From: Aphelocoma coerulescens
Lineage: Eukaryota; Chordata; Aves; Passeriformes; Corvidae
Assembly: GCF_041296385.1 (NCBI RefSeq)
Contig: NW_027184084.1
Location: 1,488,001 to 1,552,000, forward strand
Reading direction: 5' to 3'
Length of the DNA stretch: 64,000 nt
In this document: positions 52,880 through 63,366 of the stretch, piece after piece
Layout: each line of letters opens with the position of its first letter
How positions within the stretch are numbered: the first letter of the stretch is position 1
The notes under the pieces: generated by a model
Databases searched by the model: none
What the model saw: the letters and a program-made list of their open reading frames with translations, nothing else
What the model was told of the DNA's origin: nothing
Made by a program: the position numbers and the translations under genes

Positions 52880-54061
52880 ATCATTCTTTCCCTGGGCATA
52901 CATACTAGAGGTACCTTCGAGGGGATCTGACATATCATCCTCCCGTCTGTAATACCTGGCAGCTCGGTCACGGGAGGCTGAGGCTACTTTCACCTTAGCG
53001 GAACCCCCTCGGTTAGTGCCTCCCTCCTTGAGTTCACGCACCCGCGCTGCCAGGACAGAAGTGGGTTTCCCATCCCACCTTCTCATGTCTTCCCCATGCT
53101 CACACAGGAAAAACCACAGCTCAGCTCGTGGGGTGTACCCTCTCTCTCTAGCAGGGGGACGACGGGCTCTGACCTGGGGGCCTGTGACTCGCACTGGTGC
53201 CACACTGACCTTCCTCATCTCCTCCCTTATCTCCTTTATCTCCTCTTTGAGGTCCTGGACCACAGCAGAGACATGAGTTTTCAGTGGACCATTGACCATA
53301 CTGTCATAATTCCTGAGCTTGTTGGCAACAGAGCCCACTGTTTCTCGGTTATTGTCAGCATCAATGGTTGCAATGAAAGTGGTGTATTGCGATGGCCCTA
53401 GCCTTGCCAGGTTCCACATCATCTGTCCTGTGCACCTGACCTTATCGGAGTCATTACCGTGCTGTCCATCCCTCCCAAAAAGTACCTCTAATACTGCCAC
53501 CTCTCTTAGCTGCTGGATCCCTTCCTCGAGTGTCTTCCACTGCATTCTATGATGGTACTCCTGCATTCTTTCTTTGTGAATGAACCTTTCTCTCACACTC
53601 ATTAAGAGCCGGTCCCAGAGAGAAAGGGGCCCTGGCTCCCTCACAAATATCTGGTTCACACCTGGGTCCTGGGTCAATGATCCCAGATACCTTGCCTCAC
53701 CACTATCCAGTTGCACACTTGTGCCCATGAGGTCCCAAACCCGAAGCAGCCAGGTGGTATAAGGCTCACGCCACCTTCGCACAATGTCGGCTCGCATACC
53801 ACGGAGACTGTCGTACGACAGGGACTCAATGATGATTTCTGGCTCTGGCTCCCCTGCTGGTTGTGAGGGCCCTGGTTCCCCATCATCATTAACTGGTCGT
53901 ACTGATTTGGTCTTACACTTCCTCCTTTGCACAGGGGCGACTGCTGCTGGCTGTACTTGTCCTTGGGGTTCAGCTGAAACCTGGGCGGTTGTAACATCTG
54001 TGGGTTCCACTGCTGCACCGTTGGACTCACCCTCTTTGGGGCAGGGAGAGGTTTTTTTCAC
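52868..54061 (-). pseudogene. gag: ERVL-2 Gag, capsid-bearing part
   Basis: 397 codons in the pol frame. A Pro/Glu-rich linker (to about residue 90), a helical capsid-like region (SLRGMRADIVRRWREP, LWDRLLMSVRERFIH, VANKLRNYDSMV), a coiled-coil-like segment (VQDLKEEIKEIREEM), and an Arg/Lys-rich tail ending KNDNQG. No zinc knuckle. It is homologous to the last ~400 residues of ERVL-1 Gag. The N-terminus is in another frame because of a 7-A run near 54047-54053. Confidence 0.85.
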
Positions 54062-54758
54062 TAGCTGAGGAGGTGTATTCCCTTAGCAATTGGCATATCT
54101 CCTTGCGCACCTGGCCCATCTCCTGGCACATCTCCTGCATCCCTTTCGCCAGTACCCCCACCCAGTTCGGGTAGTCCATTTCTGAGGTGGGCGGTTGGGC
54201 GGTATCAGGCTGTGGGGCAGGGTCTCTAGTGTCTGGGGCTGTGTCAGGCTCTGGGGCTGAATCAGGCTCTGGGGTAGGATCTCTAGTGTCTGGGGCTGGT
54301 GTCTGGGTAGTTATCCAAGCCAATCTCAACTTATCCTTGAATGCTAAATAGAGTAGGCCTACCAGCAGCAGGTGGTTAGTATTCAGAGGGAATCTAAACC
54401 CTTCGAAAATTGATGGGGTGGGTCCAAAGAACTGGTTGAGGGGTTGGGGGAAAACTTCCCCTGGTGTCATTTCCTCACAGAAGGTACCATTGTTAACATA
54501 ACCCCAAAAACATGCGCTCAGTGTGTGATAGCCGTTTATCCACGTGCCCACATTCCGGAGGAAGTTAAAAACCCATGAATTCCTCACCTTCTCGACCCAT
54601 AGCGCAAGCTGGATAACGGCAATGGTAGCCTTAGTCAGAGGACCCATATTCAAGTAAGGAGCTGCAAAGGGGAAGAATATAGCCACGGCCACATGCCACC
54701 CGAACCAGGGCAAAGTAGACCACATAGTGCTGCCTACCAAGGTTCCTATATCCAACAC
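54027..54758 (-). pseudogene. gag: ERVL-2 Gag, N-terminal membrane part
   Basis: 243 codons starting MLDIGTLVGS. Hydrophobic segments at about 11-40 (FGWHVAVAIFFPFAAPYL), 46-55 and 125-138 (HLLLVGLLYLAF), one N-glycosylation-like site (NGT), then a repeated Pro/Glu/Asp/Thr linker (PEPDSAPEPDTAPD) and an amphipathic helix (GMQEMCQEMGQVRKEI). The frame slips at a homopolymer and the protein continues in the 52868-54061 frame. In ERVL-1 both parts are one ORF, so a 1-base insertion is the likely cause. Confidence 0.82.
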
Positions 54759-54820
54759 ACCAAATTAAGTTATCCAGGAACTGTTATTCCTTTTTCACCT
54801 CTCTCTCTTAATGCCCTCAG

Positions 54821-54839
54821 GCCCCACGGTTGGGCGCCA
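54821..54839 (-). other. Primer-binding site of ERVL-2 (tRNA-Lys-like)
   Basis: Minus-strand TGGCGCCCAACCGTGGGGC, 5 nt inside the LTR. It matches the tRNA-Lys(1,2) complement except for one extra C. Confidence 0.82.
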
Positions 54840-54844
54840 AAATC

Positions 54845-55748
54845 TGTCTCGGTTTGAAAGGCAGGTGTCTGCTAAGGAAGGCAGAAGCCCCCCTTGAAGT
54901 GGCAGATATAACCCCTTTCCCCCTGAGTTATTATGATTTTGAAATCAAGGGTCTTTAGGCAAAGATGTGGGAAATAGGAATAACAGTTCTTTATGATAGA
55001 TAGATAGATAGATAGATAACCAGTCGAACAAAACAACAACAACTATGACAATAACAGCAAACACAAACCCAGTCCCAGCCTTCTCGGCTGTCAGGCTATT
55101 TCCCCTCGGGTGCAGTTCTGCTCGCAGCCGGCAGGGATCGCTGGCGGCTCCCGGTGAGCAGGGCAGATGCGATGGATCTTCCGCGGCTGCAGGGGGCGCT
55201 CCAGAGCGAGCTCGGGGAACACACGGCACTGGTGCCCTGGGATCCCGGGGAAGGATGGAACAAAAGCTTCACAAACCCCTGGGCAGCCGATCCTGGACTC
55301 TTGGAAACAGCAGGCTAGAATGGCAGGCTGGAGCGGCAGGCACAAACACAAATCCCGGGTGGCAGACAAGATGTATCCAAAAGGGGAACCCCCCGGAGGT
55401 CCAGGCAGGCAGGGCGAGCATGGCTACAACGCAGCGAAGGCTCGAAGCAGCAGCGGGGCAGGGCGGCCACAGCCCAACCTCCAGCAGGGCAGGGAAAGCA
55501 GCCCTGGGATCCTGGCGTTGTTTCCAGCAGAAAGAAAGACGGCCGAAAAACAGGGACCAGCAGCTCCCCCCTCTGCAGCCTCTCCGGGCACTGAAAGCGA
55601 ACTGAACTCACACCCAGGTGAAAACAAAAAAAGCCTGTCGAGGCCCTTTTGTCTTCTCTTAAGTACGGCCATTTGTCCCCTAGCAACATGCATATGGGAA
55701 AAAATTCCTTTAACAGGAAAAAACTAGGACTAAACTAAAACCCCAACA
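54845..55748 (-). repeat. 5' LTR of ERVL-2, hybrid LTR-A
   Basis: 904 bp. Up to about 55051 it matches the 3' LTR of ERVL-2 (GATA run, cagtcgaac, gacaataac). From 55086 on it matches the solo LTR at 40106-41008 (ctcggctg, gatggatcttcc, ggactcttgg). The 34 bp between are common to both. Its outer flank TGGTG is that of the solo LTR. Confidence 0.93.
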
Positions 55749-56132
55749 TGGTGTGACTTGGGTTTGGATTTGAGTGCTGGCATAGGTTGTAGTAGGCCTA
55801 GCCACGGTATTTATCTGGGATTTGAATGAGAGCCCATTACTATCATGGGCCCAAAGACAAACAACTTCAACGGTCTGTACTAAAGTAAAATTATACCGAC
55901 AATATAATTCACTTGAATGGTTACAGATTTCATCATGTTTGTCTGTAGGAGTAGTTGAAAAACTAATTTGGGTTGCTATTTTACGAGTAGATCCATTAAT
56001 CATTCAGCATCCTATTTTGATTTCTTCTCCTACAGGTCCCTGAAGCTGCCAATATTTTGTTTTTCCCATTCTTGCTTTGTATACACTTGGTTTCTACGCG
56101 TGACCACAGTCAGTAGGTTTAAATCCTTTTGA
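55749..56132 (-). pseudogene. env: ERV-J Env surface subunit fragment, copy 2
   Basis: Duplicate of 41009-41392 with the same stops. Here the coding does not resume to the left, because ERVL-2 and not the rest of ERV-J lies there. That confirms copy 2 as the derived junction. Confidence 0.65.
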
Positions 56133-56275
56133 TGCCTTAAGAGGCCTCCTAGAAACAGAGACAAGACAGGAGTACGGGAATAAATGTAGGTATTTATTTG
56201 AAAGGCCTTCAAAGGTACCCCCTGGGGAGCCAGAGGCTATTGCCAAGATGGACCCCAAGATGGATGACTGGTCAC
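56133..56275 (-). repeat. LTR-L left part, copy 2
   Basis: Duplicate of 41393-41535. Confidence 0.72.
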
Positions 56276-56778
56276 TGTCAAATTTCCCACATGTTCATGT
56301 GTCGGAGGAAAATAACTTTCAGGGATGGGACTATGCAATTACACGAATTTATTGTTTAAAATGAAAAACGCATCAGTCTAAGTGTGAGATTTTACAATAC
56401 CTCTGAATAATGGCGACTAGTCACAAGATTTAGGGTTACATCGTAATTTATAACTTTCTTATCCAATAGACACTTAAAACGACACTTTGTTTTAGATTAA
56501 TGACCTATCACCTGTGGCACTTCTCACCACAATGCAGCTATGTCTTGACCAATAACTTCTCATGTCACGTACACACAGATGTCTCTCTTATACCATCTAC
56601 ATTCTTAACTTAAACTATATAAAATCACACTATTATATTTTAAAACCCTCCACCAAAACACCCAGTGTACCATTTTACTTATAGGAATACAAGTTTGTAA
56701 TCCTTTTGCTTAAAGTCTATAAATCTCTGTCAATTAAGCCAGACCTAGTCTCTTCCAGGGTTGTAAATCAAAGCCTCC

Positions 56779-58051
56779 TTAAATTGCAGGAGTTTCTACT
56801 CCTCTGTCTCCCACATCTCCCCCTCCTTTCTGCACCAAAAAAACTCCTTTGATGGATTTATCAAGCATTTGCTGTACACATTGAAACAGACAAGGCACCA
56901 TTATGAGAACTATTACTATGACTGCCAAAATGCATAGGCCTGTTGTAAGACATTTCTTTACCCATGATGCTAAACCCCATCCACTAAACAAATTATCAAG
57001 CCAAGTTCCATCATCGATTCTTATTTTCGACACACCCTCTTTGAGTTGTTGTATGCTCTTATGAATAGACTCTGAGTGGTCAGACAGATTCATACAGCAC
57101 ATCCCCTCAAAGTCTTTGCATCCATGTCCATGGGCCAGCAAAAGAAAATCAATGGCTGTTCTATTTTGCAAAGTTTCATGCCTCACATCTTTGACCTCTG
57201 CTAAAAGGCCACTTAATGCAAGGGACATGGCATTAGATTGTTTACTCAGCCAACATCCCAATCGATCCAACTGCTTTAATGCAGCTACTGAGGCAACTGG
57301 TGGCATAAGAAGAGATGTTGCAAGCCTTTTTCCATAGCCCCATGGGGTAAAATCATCTTTGCACTCTGGTCCATATTGATACGGAATGGATCTTTTTTGT
57401 CTGTGTCTCACGTTGGCAATTGTCTTCATATTAGGAGTAAATAGTGTAAGCTCTCCCAAAGTACATGGACCACCCTTAATGTTTGAAGGGATAGCTGGCC
57501 ATGCTCTGTCTCCACATACAAAAAACATTCCTCTTGGTAATTGCAGAGGAATAGAGCTAGGTGCAGATGAGACTACAAAAGTACTATTACACCAAAAGGA
57601 GTGGTTCTTATAGACAGGGTGATATGGAGAAACATCTCTCATCAGTGATTGATTAATGTTTGTAGAATGGAACTCAACACAGAATTTCACTTTTACAGAA
57701 CCAAGGATTTCCAATTCCTCAGGTTCATCAGAGATTTTAGGAAGATAGGGAGTCCACCATTCCCATGTATTTACTGGGGCATAGTGTTCCTAAACTTTTG
57801 ATCCCGCAAAGGTACCTCGTAAGGCCCTGTCAATCTTCTCTGGGATTGGCCAATTCTCTATTGGAACATTGACTAGACAAGTTGAAAATTGATTTTCTGG
57901 AGTTGTGGTAGACAGACATAGAGTATCCAACCCTGAAGCATTAGCTAAAGTCACCCAAACATTGGTCTTAGGTTGATCAACGGGCAAAACTACCCCACCA
58001 AAAGCAAACAAGACAAAGCAAAAAACAAACTTAACATTTGATTAAATTTCA
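56779..58051 (-). pseudogene. env: ERV-K Env, copy 2
   Basis: Duplicate of 42039-43311 with the same TAG (57790-57792), RQKR site and CX6CC motif. Confidence 0.88.
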
Positions 58052-58334
58052 TGTTTCTTGAAAGTTCTCTTGGCAAAAGACTCCTTCTCAAATCTCAATC
58101 TCTAAACAAATTTGTAAGAATATTTTTGTATTTCCCAGTTTTACTTTCACTTCATCTAATGATGAGGCACAAAAATATTTTATACCTTCTTTAAATAGAA
58201 AAATGAGGATTATTTGCCAAAAGATCTTTACAACATATTTGCTTATGCACTCTTACATCGACCTAAAACCTAAAATTTACAGCTTTAACAATAAAACAAG
58301 AGATTGCAGGTATGGGCTGTAGTCTCTGCGGAGT

Positions 58335-59015
58335 TCACGTCTGAATACTCTCTTCTCTACTTGTAGAGTTGTCAGCTTCTTTCTGCGCGTGATATGGTTT
58401 CACATTCTTTGCAGGAAGCCACCTAGGTCCCGCACCTGTAGAAACACAAGCAAACCCTTTGCCCCAGGTTATTAATGGGAATGGACCTTCTATTTGTCCT
58501 GTTTCTAGATTTCTAATCAGAACCAAAGGATTTTCCCTTAATCTTGTGTGTGTGCTATTAGAGAAATGCCTAAATATTGGAGGATCAGGCTCTGCAGAAG
58601 AACTATTCAAAAAGTTATAAACATACAAAGCTTTACTTAATCGCATCTGTGGTGTTGCTTGTGCTAGATCTCCCTTTTGCTGATCTAAAATACGTTTCAA
58701 GGAATGATGTGTCCTTTCTACAATTGCCTGACTCGTGGGCGAATAAGGAATGCCAAAAGTATGGCGAACACCCCAATTCATCAAAAATGTGGCTACCTTC
58801 TGGGCTGTATAAGCAGGACCATTATCTGTTTTTATTTCTTGAGGTACCCCCAAGGAAGCAAACGCTTGCAAAAAATGCTGACACACATGATTTGCTGTCT
58901 CTCCTGTGTGTACAGGAGCAAAAACTGCATTGGAAAATGTATCCACTGACAGATGGATATTTTTAAATTTTCCAAAAGGCGGATATTTAGTAATATCCGT
59001 TTGCCACAATTGCAA
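58335..59015 (-). pseudogene. pol: ERV-K integrase core, copy 2
   Basis: Duplicate of 43595-44275 with an intact D,D-35-E triad; the zinc-binding strip follows at 59016-59159. Confidence 0.88.
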
Positions 59016-59159
59016 ACTGTAGCCCTTGAGGATTTACTGCTCCCATGGAGACAGGAGGCTGCACCAGTTGGCAATCTGGGCAGGTATTTACAATTGCTCT
59101 AGCCTGATCTCTGGAAAGACGAAACATTCTCATAAGAGCTTGTGCATTCTGGTGAAAAA

Positions 59160-59596
59160 TGTTGGGGAATAGAATTATTGGGATCAATAAAAGAACTGTG
59201 CAAGCAATAGGGCTGGAAGTTTTTAGGCTGTGTGTGTGAGAGAGACACTTTCCATGGGAAAGTCCCTGTGTGAAGGTAAACAATCAGCCTGAGAAAAAAC
59301 AGGGAGTAAAGAACTTGCAGCTGTGCTGTCCGGGAGTGAACCAAGGGAGGTGAGCACGAAATTCTTTTGATCATAACAAGACTGTGGAAGCTTGCGAATG
59401 TAAGTCCAATTATGTAGAAATAGAAATGTATCTTGATAAGCTTTAAGCCACTTAGGAGCTAACAAGCTGGTATACTATATAAGTGCCTTTGGACTGCTAA
59501 TAAACGGAGTTCATTTATCAACCATATTGGTTTGGATTCTCTTTCTCGCTCCCCCCGCCGGGGATCCGGGCTCCTCGTCCCGCGCGGCTTCCAACA
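59160..59596 (+). repeat. LTR-M, copy 2
   Basis: Duplicate of the solo LTR at 44420-44856 with the same GAAAAA flanks. Confidence 0.9.
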
Positions 59597-60908
59597 GAAA
59601 AAAGGCATGACTCAACTTTGCTTGTTCAAAAATATTTGGCAAGGTGTTCACTATGGCAACTGTTAACTTATCAGCCCTGGAGTTGCCTTCCGCCAGGAAT
59701 CCTGGGAGTGAAGAATAAGCCCTAATATGGGAGACAAAATATTGATTAGTTCTATTTTGCACAAGTGTATAAAGACATTTAAGATGACGATACAGAGCAT
59801 TATTGCTAACATCCTTCAAAACTGATCCTTCTATTCTCTTAACTATATTAGCAACATAAGCAGAATCAGTAATCAAATTAAAAGGCTCCGGGAAAAGCTG
59901 AAATGCTCTAACTACTGCTGCAAGTTCTACTACCTGGGTCGAACCCTCTACTATTTGAATATTCTGTTTCCATGCTTTAGTTTCTGGGTCTTGCCACGTT
60001 ACCACCGAACAATCTGTCTTTCCCGATCCATCACTAAAAATTGTCACAGCATCCAAAGGCACTTCACTTAACGGAGGTCTTTCTCTAAAGCTTAAGTTTG
60101 CCTGAAATAATTTATGACTAGGGAAATGAATAGAACAGGTACCTGGATAATTCAATAATGCTATCTGAAGTTCTTCTGAGTTTAGTAATGCCCAATCAAA
60201 ATATCGCTTCTTCAGAGGCAAATAAATTATCGCAAACTTTTTGCCTGCCATAGTTAACAACCTTGACCTGCCTCTGATTATAATCTGAGCTAGCATTTCC
60301 ATCGTTGTGAAGATTGTTTTTGGAGATCTGTAAGGCAAAAAGACCCATTCTATTATCAATAAGGGATCTTTGGCAGAAGCATCCCATTGAAATATAAGAC
60401 CATACAATTGCATTTTTCCCCCCAGTACTGCAAGGAAGAATGGTTGTGAATCTACACAACGATGTGCTTGTCTTTTCTGAAAAGCCTCTGTTACTCTGTC
60501 AAGTGCCTTTAGAGCTTCAGGTGCGAGGGTTCTTGGGGAAGTAATGTCACAATCTCCCTTTAGCAAGTCAAAAACTGGAGCAAGTTCATCATTGGTAATC
60601 CCTAAAGTAACTCTAATCCAATTTCTCTCTCCCAAAAGCTGTTGCAAATCTTGTAAAGTATTAACTTTAATTCGAAGCTGTATCTTCTGTGGCCTAATTG
60701 ACTGTTCCGTCATTTTCCATCCTAAATATTTCCACAGTGGAGTTTCCTGTATTTTTGACAAAGAAATCTCAAGTCCAGCCCTTTTAATCTCTGTTACAAC
60801 ACTGTCACGAGCTTCCTCCATCTCCTTCTGTGTTGGTGCTGAGATTAACAGATCATCCATGTAATGTAGAATCTTTGCTTTAGGATGTTTTCGCCTAGCT
60901 GGAGACAA
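59597..60908 (-). pseudogene. pol: ERV-K RT and RNase H, copy 2
   Basis: Duplicate of 44857-46168; YMDD near the N-terminal edge of the fragment. The open frame continues into LTR-M to 59511. Confidence 0.9.
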
Positions 60909-60924
60909 GGCTTTTCTCTAAGAT

Positions 60925-61554
60925 TTCTTTCTCTCTGCTTATCGGCAAAGGAAAGCCTATTCATATATTGAAGGCTTAAATTAAATTCATCCACTGATGC
61001 TAAACATTCATCCTGAGTTTGCACATCTGCTGTGCTACCGGCAACCCTCCGAGCTGTCATGGGGGCATCCATCTTTGCTTTCATCACTTCTGAAGATGTC
61101 ATTTCCTGAGATGTAATTTCCGGGGATTCCCGCCCTCCAGCACCATACGTCACTTCCAAGGGCTCCCCCCTCTTCTCTTCACTACCCCCCCTTTTGGGCG
61201 CAGTATCACAAGCGGCCGGAGGGGGCGACTCGGGAGAGCCCGTGGTGCAGTTAAAATTTCGGAGCCACCATTAATCACTGAGCTGTTCAACAACTCTATC
61301 ACCACCCGGCAAGCAGGGATTAACACAGCCGCCACCTTATTGCGTTTCGAAGCGAGATCGTAAAGTCTAGTTGTAATATCATCCCAAACTGATTTAGTAA
61401 GAAGAGGGTCAAAGTCAACATCAGGGCAATTACGGAAAACCCAAAGCAATAAATCTTTCACTTCCCTGCTGGGAAGAGGCTCAGAATGCAACTTGAGTAA
61501 GGCATCTAACTTATTATAAACATCCCTTTGTTCTTTTGAAATATTTTGACCCAT
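60925..61554 (-). pseudogene. gag: ERV-K Gag matrix and spacer, copy 2
   Basis: Duplicate of 46185-46814, with the same frame change near 61160 and the same deletion junction into RT. Confidence 0.87.
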
Positions 61555-62334
61555 CTCTTAACCTACCCGGTCCTTGCCTCCACTCAACATTGAAGACAGT
61601 TATCCTACCGGCGTGCTATGGGAGAAATTGGCCCGCGACCCTCCATCAAGCTTCCTTTCAGCTTCAGCTTCCGCCGGATCACCCTTCATTTCAGGGTTCA
61701 GCTAATTTAACTCACGTTGACTGGGGGAATCCTCTTCATCCTGACTCCGACCTCTGCGCCGTAAATCCACTGCACACTGGGCACCACATGTCAAATTTTG
61801 CCCGTGTTCATGTGTCGGAGGAAAATAATTTTCAGGGATGGGACTATGCAATTACACGAATTTATTGTTTAAAATAACAAACGCATGAGTCGAGGCATGA
61901 GATTTTACAATACCTCCGAATAATGGCGACTAGTCACAAGATTTAGAGTTGCATCGTAATTTATAACTTTCTTATCCAATAGACACTTAAAATGACACTT
62001 TGTTTTGGATTTATGACCTATCACCTGTGGCACTTCTCACCACAATGCAGCTATGTCTTGACCAATAACTTCTCATGTCACGTACACACAGATGTCTCTC
62101 TTATACCATCTACATTCTTAACTTAAACTATATAAAATCACACTATTATATTTTAAAACCCTCCACCAAAACACCCAGTGTACCATTTTACTTATAATTA
62201 TAGGAATACAAGTTTGTAATCCTTTTGCTTAAAGTCTATAAATCTCTGTCAATTAAGCCAGACCTAGTCTCTTCCAGGGTTGCAAATCAAAGCCTCCTTA
62301 AATTGCAGGAGTTTCTACTCCTCTGTCTCCCACA

Positions 62335-62619
62335 GGTCACGAGTTCTTCACTCTTTTATAGGTTTGGTTCATTTGCATAGCAGGGCTAATTCTCCAATTA
62401 AAGCTTCAGTTTTGCCCTCAGATTACCCCCCGCTTAGAGGCTCTTTGGTTTATACCTTTTGGCCTAGGAAAGTCTAAGTGTCCTTGAAGAGCAGGCCCAG
62501 AGAGGCTTTGTTATGTCTACCTAGCACGAGAGCAGAAATTAACAGGCAACAAGAAACTTTCAGAGTTACACACTAAGCAGTACAGAATCTGAAAAATATA
62601 AAAGTTAAAACCTAAGGCA
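62335..62619 (-). repeat. LTR-L right part, copy 2
   Basis: Duplicate of 47595-47879. Confidence 0.72.
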
Positions 62620-63366
62620 TAATTTCCCCCCCTTTAGAGGCTTGATAAGGCCTCTATCTTGTCAAGACTCTATTCTAAATATTCTAAATATCTACTAATA
62701 ATATGTGTCTAACAGCAGAATATATCTACAAACAAGAATGATAATTACAATCATTATATACAATCTTTAATCCAGGGTCAGTTTGGTAACCATGAAACCA
62801 GGGTGTGGAAAATACAATCCGCTTTGAATGTTATCCAATGTAAAATCTAAGTTATTCCTCAAATTGTAAACAAATTTTGTTGATCTTTTCACTTCAGTTT
62901 ACATGTCAATTATTAGTTTTGTATCCAAATGAATGGATATACTTTGGACTAGAATCATATGCAAAACTTTGTTCCAAACCTGAGCCAGGGTTACCAACTG
63001 TATAAATAATAAGCACAGGAAAAATCATTTAAACTACATCATCTTTGTTTGTATCCGTCTCTGTTTTCTCAGTTGTTTCAGGAGCAGAAGCCTTCTTAAC
63101 TCTGGAGTAGCGAATCTAGGGTCCTTTGCCTGCGACTTTGACTGCGGTGAGGGAGGTCAGCAAAATCTGGGATGGTCCTCTCCACTTGGCCTGTAGAGGA
63201 TCACTGTCCCACCGCTTGACACAGACCCAGTCTCCAGGCTGGAAGGGATGTGCAGGTGTGTCCAGTCCTATGGGTCTGGATAACACAACGTAATTCTGGA
63301 GCTTCTGCAAAGTAGAACCTAAAGCCATTAGATATCTCTGCAAATCAAGTTTTCCCCTCATGTGAA
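62620..63366 (-). pseudogene. Class I-like integrase tail and env remnant, copy 2
   Basis: Duplicate of 47880-48626; the integrase C-terminal domain is at 63116-63361. Confidence 0.72.

Larger units (their letters stand above)
48627..55748 (-). mobile_element. ERVL-2: env-less class III-like provirus
   Basis: Order leftward: 5' LTR (54845-55748), primer site, gag (two frames), UAG, a complete 1042-codon pol, purine tract, 3' LTR (48627-49547). No env. The flanks do not match: GTGAA on the left and TGGTG on the right. The right flank equals that of the solo LTR at 41009-41013, because the 5' LTR is a recombinant (see findings). Best preserved element in the window. Confidence 0.94.
56276..62334 (-). 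mobile_element. ERV-K, copy 2 by segmental duplication
   Basis: Duplicate of 41536-47594 including its LTRs (56276-56815, 61789-62334), duplications GGTCAC (56270-56275, 62335-62340), the nested LTR-M and all breaks. It is not an independent integration. Confidence 0.93.

Noticed and set aside
56276..62334. A second independent ERV-K integration.
   Set aside because: Identical breaks, nested LTR-M and flanks at a constant 14740-bp offset show that it is part of the segmental duplication.
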